From assembly GCA_035651635.1 (NCBI GenBank), contig DASRFK010000165.1, positions 1 through 42,609 of the forward strand: 42,609 nucleotides of DNA, written 5' to 3'. Origin of the DNA: JANXQE01 sp035651635. GTDB taxonomy: Bacteria > Verrucomicrobiota > Verrucomicrobiia > Limisphaerales > UBA8199. The position numbers were made by a program, and so were the translations under genes. The notes below the pieces were generated by a model. It saw only the letters and a list, made by a program, of their open reading frames with translations. It was not told the origin of the DNA and ran no database searches. Below are positions 1 to 7,761 of this stretch, piece by piece (the stretch's first letter is position 1; each line of letters opens with the position of its first letter).

Positions 1-606
1 AGCGCCCGTCGTGCTGGTCCACTGGACGCAATAACTGCCGGTAGCGAGGGTTTGGCCGGTAGCAGCCTGAGAGATGGAGAAAAGAAATTGCTGTCCGGTC
101 GAAAGCTGCCAACCCAGGCCCCCATTGTAAAAATTGACAAAACCACAGTAACCGCTACAGCAGGGAGCTTTACCATTACTACCCAACCGCAGGATCTCCT
201 GGTCAATGCCATTGGTCGTATTCGCCAGCGGCTGTGTGAGGGTCAAAGTGGCCATGCGTGTGTCGACCGTCTGTCCGGGCAACCACCCCGCTGCCGTCAC
301 CGTCGCCCAATAAAGGCCGCACCTATTGCAGTCGCCAGCCGGGATGACCACTTGCGCATTTGTAGCATTTGCAATTGGAAAAGCTCCGTTTGTGTTTTGG
401 AAAAACCACTGATACGAGAGATTCTGCCCAACGGCCATCACCTCGAAAAAAGCGTCCTGGCTGGAATACAGTTTTTGGTCCATGGGTTGGCAAGTAATAC
501 ATGGAAACCCAGCCGCTTGATTAGTGGGACACAAGAAGTTGACTGGCTGAGCTCTGACGGCCAGGGCAGAGGCCAACAAAACCATTATCATCGTTCTGAT
601 ATCCAT
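1..606 (-). CDS. Secreted Cys-rich protein with Ig-like domain (C-terminus cut by window edge)
   Basis: The minus strand is open from an ATG at 606 to the window edge, so at least 202 codons are present and the 3' end is missing. The N-terminus MDIRTMIMVLLASALAVRAQ is a good signal peptide. It is followed by an Ig-like segment (residues about 37-115, with the typical LSYQWFFQNTNG core) and a Cys-rich part with CxxC and CC pairs (LCP, CITC, CNRC, CCSGYC). A Shine-Dalgarno-like AAGGGAAG lies just upstream of the ATG. The opposite-strand frame over the same bases has none of these features. The product is probably an extracellular or surface protein. The family beyond 'Ig-like' is not recognised. 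Confidence 0.75.
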   Translation of the reverse strand, partial: MDIRTMIMVLLASALAVRAQPVNFLCPTNQAAGFPCITCQPMDQKLYSSQDAFFEVMAVGQNLSYQWFFQNTNGAFPIANATNAQVVIPAGDCNRCGLYWATVTAAGWLPGQTVDTRMATLTLTQPLANTTNGIDQEILRLGSNGKAPCCSGYCGFVNFYNGGLGWQLSTGQQFLFSISQAATGQTLATGSYCVQWTSTTGA

Positions 607-853
607 ATGCTTCCCTTGTTTGGTTGTTTTAGGTTGTCCTACGCTCCCCAAGCGGGCAACGAGCCCTGAAAAAAAGCTGTGGCAGTCGGATGAAGGGGAG
701 TAACTGCGTCCTTTTATCAAAAGGCACTAAAGGTGTAAAGAAGATTTTGTACTTTTCCTCTGCAAGATTTCCTGTTGAGCCCCGTAACGGTCCCTGAACT
801 CACAGCCGGCTGGTGCACTGAAGCGCCGGACGAAGCAAAAGGAGTCAGGGACC

Positions 854-3800
854 ATGAAACCAACCAAATGCCTAACCTATGTATTATGCCTTGCAGCCGT
901 TCTCGTTACGACGGCAGGCGGGCAACTCAGCGCGAACACTACCCGGCAACCCGTTGCCCGAGCGGAACTGCGCCGCGCGCTGGATAGCTTTGCCGAATGG
1001 ACTGGACGAAACGCCAACCGAGTGGACTGGCCGCAGAATATTCAGGAGGAAGGACTTAAGATCGCAAAGCAGCGCCGCGCCGCCCTGACGCAACTGATCG
1101 AGACCGACCCGGCACAGGCACTATCCAACGCAGTGAGCGCTCGCGTCCGCGGTTCGCTGCCTCCCGTGATCCAGGGGGAATTGGAAAATAGCGTATCCGG
1201 ATTTGGTGATCTGCTGGTGCTATGCGCGATGCCTTCGGCCGAGTTTCCGGCTTCCGGCGGCATCCAGCGCGTCGTGCGGCTGGATGGACGAACTTACCGG
1301 GCAATGGTTTACGGACGCGGGCTCGAACAAAGCACCACCTTCCATATCCCGCTCCATGGCATTGAACTCGACGGCGTCCTGGCGCTTGATTCAGACGTAT
1401 TCTCTCCGCTTACTGCACCGAAAGTAGCTTCCCGCCCGTTCGTTGTGCCCGTAACAGGTCAGATCCAATCCAAGGCCCTGGTGATCAGAGTGGATTTTTC
1501 GGATATGCCCGGGGATCCGCGCCCGCCCGGCGGCCTGTCTGGATACAGTGCCGCGGCCGTCCAGGATGTCGCGGACAATCAGGTGGCCCCGTATTACCGC
1601 AAGAGCTCATACGGGAAGGTGAGTGTGAGTTTCACCGTCACGACGCAACTTTATCGGCTGCCCGGTACGGCAACGCATTATGCGACCAGCGGCGACGCAT
1701 TCGGACTATATAACGACGCGCTTGCGGTCGCAGCACAGGATTTCGCTCTGACCAATTATGACAAACTGGTCGTGGTCTTTTCCTGGCTCGGATTTGTGCC
1801 CGGCTCGCAGCTGCAGTTCGGCGGCCTGAGCTCGATTGGGTCGTCGATGGCGTTGGTCAACGGTGAATTCGATTTCCGTGTTGTGGCACACGAACTAGGC
1901 CATTGTTTCGGCCTGTACCATGCGAATTTCTGGCACACAAGTGATAACGACCCTGCCAGCGTCGACGGCTCGAGCATCGAATACGGGGATTTGTTCGATA
2001 CCATGGGCGCGAACATGCCCAACGATCTTCGGGCCGACTTCAATCCCTGGTTCAAATACCTGCTGGGGTGGCTGCCCGACCAGGAGGTGCAATCGGTGCA
2101 GACCAGCGGGATTTATCGAGTGTACCGGTTCGATGACGGCGGGGCGCAAGGGACTTTGGCCCTCAAAGTACATCGGAACTACGAAAGCGATTTCTGGATC
2201 GGATTCCGGCGCAATTACACGGAGAATGCCGGGTTACAGCACGGCGCTTACGTCGTCCTTGGGTACCACTACGCGCGCCAGAGCAATCTGCTCGGTCTAG
2301 GGGCGTCGCTTAACAATTCGCGGGACCCCGGCCTGGCCATCGGCACAGCGCTAAACGATTTGCAGTCAAAGGTGGCGATCACCCCGCTCGCTCAAGGCGG
2401 CGAGCCCCCGCATGAGTATCTGGATGTCTCGGTCGCGCTGGATCAATCGCTCATGTTCAGTCGGCAACCGGAATCCCAAACCATGCTCGAGGGATTTGCA
2501 GCGCAATTTAGCGCCCAGCCAATGGGCAGCTCAGCTTGTCTCTGGCAGCGCCTGGCTCCCGATGCGAGCGATTGGCAGACTTTGACCGACGGGACCGATT
2601 ACCAGGGCACGGCCACTCCGACGCTGCAGATTTCGGCGGCCACCATGGCGATGGATGGAGACCAATTCCGTTGTGTGTTAAGCGATGCTTCCGGAGGTTT
2701 CAATTCCTCACGCATTGTTTCATTGTCGGTCAGGCAATTCGGTGTCGGGACTCTGGCCGGCCAATCGGGCACTGCCGGAACTGCCGATGGCCCCGGCAGC
2801 GCCGCGCAATTCAATTCACCTCAAGGTATTACCCTTGATGCGGCGGGATCCGTGTTTGTAGCCGACACACAAAACCAAGTGGTTCGGAAAATCACCAGCT
2901 CCGGCGTGGTGAGCTCGCTGGCCGGACTGGCCGGCCAAAGCGGCACCAACGACGGTTTGGGCAGCCAGGCTCGATTCAATTCACCGACAGGTCTGGCGAC
3001 CGACCAGGCGGGCAACCTCTATGTCGCCGACCAAATGAATTGCACGATTCGGAAGATTACACCTGACGGCCTTGTCGCGACATTGGCAGGGCTTGCCGGA
3101 AGTCGCGGGATGGCCGACGGGACCAGCACGGACGCGCGGTTCAACCGTCCCGCGGGATTGGCCGTGGATTGCTTTGGCACTTTGTTTGTTGCCGACACCG
3201 GCAACAACGCCATCCGGATGATCAGCCCGGATGGCACGGTGAGCACTGTGGCTGGTTTCAGTGGTGCAACCGGTGCCCAGGACGGACCGGCCGCGAGCGC
3301 CCGTTTCAACAATCCTTCCGGAATCGCTCTGGATGGCAGCGGAAATCTATTTGTGGCCGACACCGGCAATTCAACAATCCGGCGAATTTCCATAGATGGA
3401 ACAGTAAGTACGGTTGCAGGCGCCGCGGGCCTGATCGGCAGTGTCGATGGGACAGGCTCGAACGCTCGCTTCAATTTCCCGTCGGGGTTGGCCTGCGATT
3501 CATCGGGAAATATCTATGTGGCCGACCGAAACAATTCGACGATCCGGCAAATCTCGATTTCCGGTGAAGTAAGCACCTTGGCAGGAGCAGCGGGCGCTGT
3601 CGGTGTTGCGAACGGCATTGCCAAAAGCGCTCTATTCAATTTCCCCGAGGCGCTGGTGGTCAATGCTGACGGAGTGCTCTTTGTGGCGGACTCATCGTCA
3701 GACACTATTCGGCTGATCCGGACCGCGGTGACGTCGGCGCCGATGCTGCGGTTGAGTGTGGTGGCGGGGCAACTGGTGCTGTCGTGGCCCAACACGGCAG

Positions 3801-3949
3801 CGAACTACACCCTGGAGACGTGCAGCGATGTTTCTGGCACGGCTGGATGGAGGCCGGTTGCAACGCCACCCTCTGTTGTTGGATGCAACTTCGTGCTGAC
3901 CAATGACGTGCGCGACCCGACCGCTTTTTTCCGCCTGCGACGGCACTGA
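854..3949 (+). CDS. Secreted metzincin-type metalloprotease (M6/M11-like) with Ig-like domain and six-repeat NHL propeller
   Basis: 1031 residues. A signal peptide (about 1-23) precedes a zinc protease domain whose HELGHCFGLYH motif (residues 346-356) fits HExxHxxGxxH. It is followed by a Met-turn-like YGDLFDTMG, an arrangement seen in gametolysin (M11) and immune-inhibitor-A (M6) peptidases. An Ig-like domain follows (about 533-626). Then come six NHL repeats (about 628-965), each opening with a variant of TLAGxxGxxGxxDG and ending with a variant of VADxxNxxIRxI, enough for one six-bladed propeller. The last 65 residues are a small beta-rich module ending FFRLRRH, shared with other secreted proteins here. 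The ATG at 854 is followed directly by the signal peptide. It probably acts outside the cytoplasm; the substrate is unknown. Confidence 0.85.
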   Translation: MKPTKCLTYVLCLAAVLVTTAGGQLSANTTRQPVARAELRRALDSFAEWTGRNANRVDWPQNIQEEGLKIAKQRRAALTQLIETDPAQALSNAVSARVRGSLPPVIQGELENSVSGFGDLLVLCAMPSAEFPASGGIQRVVRLDGRTYRAMVYGRGLEQSTTFHIPLHGIELDGVLALDSDVFSPLTAPKVASRPFVVPVTGQIQSKALVIRVDFSDMPGDPRPPGGLSGYSAAAVQDVADNQVAPYYRKSSYGKVSVSFTVTTQLYRLPGTATHYATSGDAFGLYNDALAVAAQDFALTNYDKLVVVFSWLGFVPGSQLQFGGLSSIGSSMALVNGEFDFRVVAHELGHCFGLYHANFWHTSDNDPASVDGSSIEYGDLFDTMGANMPNDLRADFNPWFKYLLGWLPDQEVQSVQTSGIYRVYRFDDGGAQGTLALKVHRNYESDFWIGFRRNYTENAGLQHGAYVVLGYHYARQSNLLGLGASLNNSRDPGLAIGTALNDLQSKVAITPLAQGGEPPHEYLDVSVALDQSLMFSRQPESQTMLEGFAAQFSAQPMGSSACLWQRLAPDASDWQTLTDGTDYQGTATPTLQISAATMAMDGDQFRCVLSDASGGFNSSRIVSLSVRQFGVGTLAGQSGTAGTADGPGSAAQFNSPQGITLDAAGSVFVADTQNQVVRKITSSGVVSSLAGLAGQSGTNDGLGSQARFNSPTGLATDQAGNLYVADQMNCTIRKITPDGLVATLAGLAGSRGMADGTSTDARFNRPAGLAVDCFGTLFVADTGNNAIRMISPDGTVSTVAGFSGATGAQDGPAASARFNNPSGIALDGSGNLFVADTGNSTIRRISIDGTVSTVAGAAGLIGSVDGTGSNARFNFPSGLACDSSGNIYVADRNNSTIRQISISGEVSTLAGAAGAVGVANGIAKSALFNFPEALVVNADGVLFVADSSSDTIRLIRTAVTSAPMLRLSVVAGQLVLSWPNTAANYTLETCSDVSGTAGWRPVATPPSVVGCNFVLTNDVRDPTAFFRLRRH

Positions 3950-3977
3950 AATGAGTAGCCTTTGCGCCAAATTGTTC

Positions 3978-3983
3978 TATAAT
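3978..3983 (+). promoter_or_regulatory. Candidate -10 box (TATAAT) for the CHASE2-kinase gene
   Basis: A perfect TATAAT lies between the protease and kinase genes and overlaps the first in-frame ATG (3982) of the kinase ORF. No convincing -35 sits at 16-18 bp. If used, transcription would begin near 3990, which favours translation from the ATG at 4015. Confidence 0.35.
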
Positions 3984-4014
3984 GAGCAGAGCTTCCCATA
4001 CAGGTTTCAGGGCT

Positions 4015-6066
4015 ATGGCTTTGCGCCATCACAAGTTCTTCAGGCCGGCTATTGCGGCGACGCTAACCGCCGCTTGCGGCCTGTTGTTGTTATGCACACC
4101 TCAAGGCGATGCGTGGGTAAACGCCAGCTACGATTACCTTTTCAGATTTGTGGCGCGCACTTCGACTCTCCCGGTAGTTCTCATTGAGATGGACAACGAT
4201 TCCTATGAGTTCTTCCACCAAAAACGCGGTGAGCATGAGCGTTGGGATCGCGCTTTGCACGCGCAACTGCTGGAACGCCTGGCGCAGGATGGTTGCCGGT
4301 TGGTCGTGTTCGATTCCTGGTTTCACGAGCCCATGGATCCGGCAAAAGATAAGGCGCTAGCGGATGCCTTGCAGCGGCAACCAGCCGTTGTGTTGATGGC
4401 AGGAGCAGGCGGCCCTTTTCTTAAAAATGCCATTTCGCCAGACGCGGATATGGATAGTGTGGAACCCTTTTTGCCGGCGAAGATTTTTCGCGACGCCGCA
4501 AACAATCACTGGGGGATTGCCGGTCTGGATCCCGTGGGCGATGGCGGGATCGTTCGGCGGCATTGGCCGTTCCCAGCTTCCGGTGCAGACAACCTGCCGA
4601 GCTTGCCTTGGGCTGCGGCTACCCTTTTCGGGGCTAAACTTAGTGAACAACCGCAGGAACAATGGCTTCGTTATTATTCGCAAGAGGGCGCGTGGGATGC
4701 CATGAGCTATCGCCTTTGGACGAATCAGGTTGCAGGCTATTTCCGGAACAAGATCGTCTTCATTGGCAACAGGCCGGCGTCGCCGGATCCCGGACTGGTG
4801 GAGTTGGATAAATTCAGCGTGCCGTACACGCGTTGGACTTCGGAGGCGGTCGGGGGCGTTGAAGTTCTGGCTACCGAGTTTCTCAACCTGGTCAACGGAG
4901 ATTGGCTTCGGCGTCCGGCGGGATGGGTTGAAGTGGCGATGGTGATCCTGGTCGGCGCGTTTTTGGGAGCCGGGCTGTGCCACGTCCGGCCGCTTCGCGC
5001 TGGCGGGTTGGCGATCGGTGTTGCGGGCGTCGTGGCTGTAGGGGCGATGTATTTGACGCACAAGACCAATTACTGGTTTCCGTGGCTAGTCATTGCAGGC
5101 GGACAGGCGCCGTGCGCATTGCTGTGCGCTCTGATCGGCCATCGCGTCTTTGTGCCAGCGAGCGAGTTGCGGGCTCGCTCAAGCAACGCTCAGAATCTCG
5201 ATGAACCCCTTGTCGAAGACGTTCCGCACGCCCCCGATTATGAAATCTTTAGTCCCGCATTCGGCGAGGGCGGCTACGGCAAGGTCTGGCTCGCGCGCAA
5301 CGCCATCGGTCAGTGGCAAGCACTTAAGGCGGTATACCGATCCAAATTCGGTTCGAACGCGAAACCCTACGACCGGGAGTTCAACGGCATCCGGCGCTAC
5401 AAACCAATCTCCGACAAGCATCCGGGCCTGCTGCGGGTTGATTTTGTCAGCAAAAAGAAGAGCCAAGACTACTTCTATTATGTAATGGAGTTGGGCGACA
5501 GCCTGGAAACGGGTTGGGAAAATAATCCCGCCACTTACAAACCCAAGGACCTGGCCAAGGTTCTGGAGCGGGCCGAAAGCAAACGATTACCGGGCCAGGA
5601 ATGTTTGCGGATTACTCTCGCGTTGGCCGAGGCGCTCGATTTTCTGCACGGCCAGTCGCTCACCCATGGCGATATCAAGCCGCAAAATATTATTTTTGTT
5701 GAGAACCAACCCAAGCTGGCCGATGTGGGGTTGGTCAACGACCTGCCTGAGGCGGGTCAAAACCCAACCGGAGTCGGGACCCTGGGCTACATGCCTCCGG
5801 ACAGGAAAGTGGGGACACCCCAAGCCGATATTTACGGCTTGGGCATGGTGCTCTACGTGATGTTCACCGGACGCGAACCGAGCGCCTTTCCTTCGGTTGC
5901 GACCAGCCTGGTCGACGATCTCAGTGCCCGGGCCGATTTCATTCCGATAAACTCGATCGTCTTGCGCGCCTGCCATCCGGATCCCGGGATGCGCTACGAC
6001 TCCGCCCTGACAATGGCGTCAGCGGTCCGGGACGTGCTGGCGAACCTGGAAGCGCAACTGGTGTAA
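4015..6066 (+). CDS. CHASE2-domain transmembrane serine/threonine protein kinase
   Basis: 683 residues from the ATG at 4015. A longer start at 3982 adds 11 residues but overlaps a TATAAT box and has no ribosome site. TM1 is at about 10-27. An extracytoplasmic CHASE2-like sensor domain follows (about 50-290, with VVLIEMDNDSYEFF near its start). Three closely spaced TM helices follow (about 306-324, 329-347, 354-375), then a cytoplasmic kinase domain (about 408-680). Kinase motifs are the glycine loop GEGGYG (417-422), the VAIK-type lysine in ALKA (K438), the catalytic loop HGDIKPQN and DVG in place of DFG. The catalytic Asp, Lys and Asn are present. HGD rather than HRD makes it a non-RD kinase. 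It should link an external stimulus to Ser/Thr phosphorylation; signal and targets are unknown. Confidence 0.88.
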   Translation: MALRHHKFFRPAIAATLTAACGLLLLCTPQGDAWVNASYDYLFRFVARTSTLPVVLIEMDNDSYEFFHQKRGEHERWDRALHAQLLERLAQDGCRLVVFDSWFHEPMDPAKDKALADALQRQPAVVLMAGAGGPFLKNAISPDADMDSVEPFLPAKIFRDAANNHWGIAGLDPVGDGGIVRRHWPFPASGADNLPSLPWAAATLFGAKLSEQPQEQWLRYYSQEGAWDAMSYRLWTNQVAGYFRNKIVFIGNRPASPDPGLVELDKFSVPYTRWTSEAVGGVEVLATEFLNLVNGDWLRRPAGWVEVAMVILVGAFLGAGLCHVRPLRAGGLAIGVAGVVAVGAMYLTHKTNYWFPWLVIAGGQAPCALLCALIGHRVFVPASELRARSSNAQNLDEPLVEDVPHAPDYEIFSPAFGEGGYGKVWLARNAIGQWQALKAVYRSKFGSNAKPYDREFNGIRRYKPISDKHPGLLRVDFVSKKKSQDYFYYVMELGDSLETGWENNPATYKPKDLAKVLERAESKRLPGQECLRITLALAEALDFLHGQSLTHGDIKPQNIIFVENQPKLADVGLVNDLPEAGQNPTGVGTLGYMPPDRKVGTPQADIYGLGMVLYVMFTGREPSAFPSVATSLVDDLSARADFIPINSIVLRACHPDPGMRYDSALTMASAVRDVLANLEAQLV

Positions 6067-6190
6067 AGCGGAGCGTCGCTTGCACCAAATTCCGGCCCGC
6101 GCTTCACTACGGATCGGCGGCGAGGCGACCCATCCGTGTGCTCAAGCACGCGGTGGCCTCCAAGTCATCATTGCCGCTCTGCTCTCGTGA

Positions 6191-6208
6191 GCAAGCGGGC
6201 GCGCTTGC
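6191..6208 (+). other. GC-rich hairpin downstream of the kinase gene
   Basis: GCAAGCG and CGCTTGC form a perfect 7-bp stem with a 4-nt loop, about 125 bp after the kinase stop. No T-tract follows, so it is not a clear intrinsic terminator. Confidence 0.3.
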
Positions 6209-6251
6209 CCAAAGAGGCATTCTTTAGCCGTCGGAGCCGTCGGGTGAGCCG

Positions 6252-6280
6252 TTGACTTCACTTGTTTCAACGGTCATATT
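6252..6280 (+). promoter_or_regulatory. Sigma-70-like promoter for the UVR/lipoate-ligase pair, probably leaderless
   Basis: TTGACT (6252-6257) and CATATT (6275-6280) are separated by exactly 17 bp. A start 7 bp after the -10 falls on 6287, the A of the ATG of the next gene. No Shine-Dalgarno precedes that ATG, so the mRNA may be leaderless. Confidence 0.45.
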
Positions 6281-6286
6281 CGCGAT

Positions 6287-7048
6287 ATGGATTTCGACAT
6301 ATCGCACCTCCTGGAGCATTGGGAATATCAGCCCGGCCAGGTGGTGGTTCGGAAGTTCAAAGCCAAGGATGGCCAGGACAAAATCCAACTGCGCGTCGAT
6401 CTTGGGTTGCTGCAAATGAATGCCGAAGGGCGCCCGGACGGCAAGCGTCCTTTTGGCTACATTTCTTTGCTCGAATATCATCAGGCGCGGCTCTACAAAC
6501 ATGTGGCCGCTCACGAAGGCAGCGACGAAGGGTTTGTGCTCAAGCCCGAGGAATGCGCCAAACTCCAGCTTGAAGCCTTGCAATATCACCACCGTTACAT
6601 TTGTCTCCTGCAGTTGGAAGATTACGCCGGCGTTATTCGCGACGCGGAACGCAATCTCGCGGTGTTCGATTTCGTGGAAAAACACGCCGAGTCCGAGGAT
6701 CTGGCCTGGTCGCTGCGCCAGTTTCAGCCTCAGTTGCTGATGATTCTGACGCGCGCCCGCGGCGCTCAGGCGCTTAAGAGCGACGACTACACACAGGCCT
6801 TTAAGTTGATTGATGAAGGGCTGGAGCAAATCCGCGCCTTTTATCGCGAGCATGCCAGCGCCGAAATGGCCGAGCAAAGCAGCGAGATCCTTTCGCTCGA
6901 AGACTGGCTCGAAGAAGTGCGCGCCCGCCGTCCCTTATCCCAGCGCGAACGCCTCGAACGCGCTCTCAACGAAGCGGTCAAAAACGAGAACTACGAGAAG
7001 GCGGCTAAGGTCAGAGACGAACTGCGGAACCTTAAGTCGACTGACTAA
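6287..7048 (+). CDS. UvrB/UvrC (UVR) motif-containing protein
   Basis: 253 residues, no signal peptide or TM segment. The C-terminal 30 residues (from about 223, LERALNEAVKNENYEKAAKV) are a clear UVR motif, the helical hairpin used by UvrB and UvrC and by the McsA/ClpC group for protein contacts. The central part (about 100-215) is helical and TPR-like, rich in Leu, Ala and Gln. The N-terminal 60 residues are beta-rich. There is no nuclease or helicase domain, so a role in nucleotide excision repair is not implied; a scaffolding role is more likely. The next gene starts 3 bp after the stop, so the two are probably co-transcribed. Confidence 0.75.
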   Translation: MDFDISHLLEHWEYQPGQVVVRKFKAKDGQDKIQLRVDLGLLQMNAEGRPDGKRPFGYISLLEYHQARLYKHVAAHEGSDEGFVLKPEECAKLQLEALQYHHRYICLLQLEDYAGVIRDAERNLAVFDFVEKHAESEDLAWSLRQFQPQLLMILTRARGAQALKSDDYTQAFKLIDEGLEQIRAFYREHASAEMAEQSSEILSLEDWLEEVRARRPLSQRERLERALNEAVKNENYEKAAKVRDELRNLKSTD

Positions 7049-7051
7049 GGC

Positions 7052-7738
7052 GTGCGGGACGTTTGGCTGCATTTGGACTCCGGACCAGGCTCCGCGTCCT
7101 GGAACATGGCCTTGGATGAGGCCTTGCTCGAAAACGCGCCACGCGCTCAGCGGCCCATCCTGCGATTCTATGCCTGGACCGAGCCCGCGGCTTCTTTTGG
7201 GTACTTCCAGAAATATGCCGAGCTGGAACGACTCACGCTTTTGCGACCGCTCATTCGGAGGCCGACTGCGGGCGGACTTGTGCCCCATGATGCCGACTGG
7301 ACTTACAGCCTGGTCTTTCCACCCAGCCATCCCTGGTATGGCTTGTTAGCGACGGAAAGCTATTGCCGGGTGCATTCTCTATTGCAACAAGCTTTTGCCT
7401 CTCTAAGCTTGCCCACCGAACTAGCCTCGGCTCAGCTCAAAGCCTCCTCCGGCCAATGTTTTGTCGGATACGAACAAGCCGACCTTCTGTTCCAGGGTCG
7501 GAAGATTGCCGGCGCCGCGCAACGCCGGCGCAAGGACGGCTTGCTTATTCAGGGCTCAGTTCAGCCCCCCCTCCCGACGATGGCGCGAACCGATTGGCAA
7601 CAGGCTTTGCGGAGCACAATTAGCAAGGAGTGCGCTGTCGATTGGCAGGAATACAGTCTGGAAGTAATCATCCAGCAGCGCGCTGGGGAGTTGAGCAACC
7701 TCAAATATTCGCAACCCGCTTACAATCAACGGCGATAG
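7052..7738 (+). CDS. Lipoate-protein ligase family protein (BPL/LPL catalytic domain)
   Basis: 228 residues from a GTG, 3 bp after the preceding stop. The N-terminus WNMALDEALL, the RRPTAGGLVPHDAD block (residues 69-82, matching the family RRxxGGGxVxHxxD) and the GRKIAG segment with the conserved lysine (K151) followed by DGLLIQGS are characteristic of LplA/LipM/LipL-type enzymes, which attach or transfer lipoyl or octanoyl groups on E2 and GcvH proteins. One glycine of the canonical GGG is Ala here. It is shorter than E. coli LplA and lacks an obvious accessory C-terminal domain, so it could be an amidotransferase or octanoyltransferase rather than an ATP-dependent ligase. Cytoplasmic. Confidence 0.8.
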   Translation: MRDVWLHLDSGPGSASWNMALDEALLENAPRAQRPILRFYAWTEPAASFGYFQKYAELERLTLLRPLIRRPTAGGLVPHDADWTYSLVFPPSHPWYGLLATESYCRVHSLLQQAFASLSLPTELASAQLKASSGQCFVGYEQADLLFQGRKIAGAAQRRRKDGLLIQGSVQPPLPTMARTDWQQALRSTISKECAVDWQEYSLEVIIQQRAGELSNLKYSQPAYNQRR

Positions 7739-7761
7739 TACCGCTTTTCTCAAAGAGCATC

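Noticed and set aside
52..669. Plus-strand ORF of 205 codons
   Set aside because: It is antisense to the partial secreted protein starting at 606, which has a signal peptide and ribosome site; the plus-strand product has no domain-like pattern.
2740..3720. Possible CRISPR-like regular repeats
   Set aside because: The periodicity is coding: it encodes NHL repeats of variable length with diverged DNA, without constant repeats and unique spacers.
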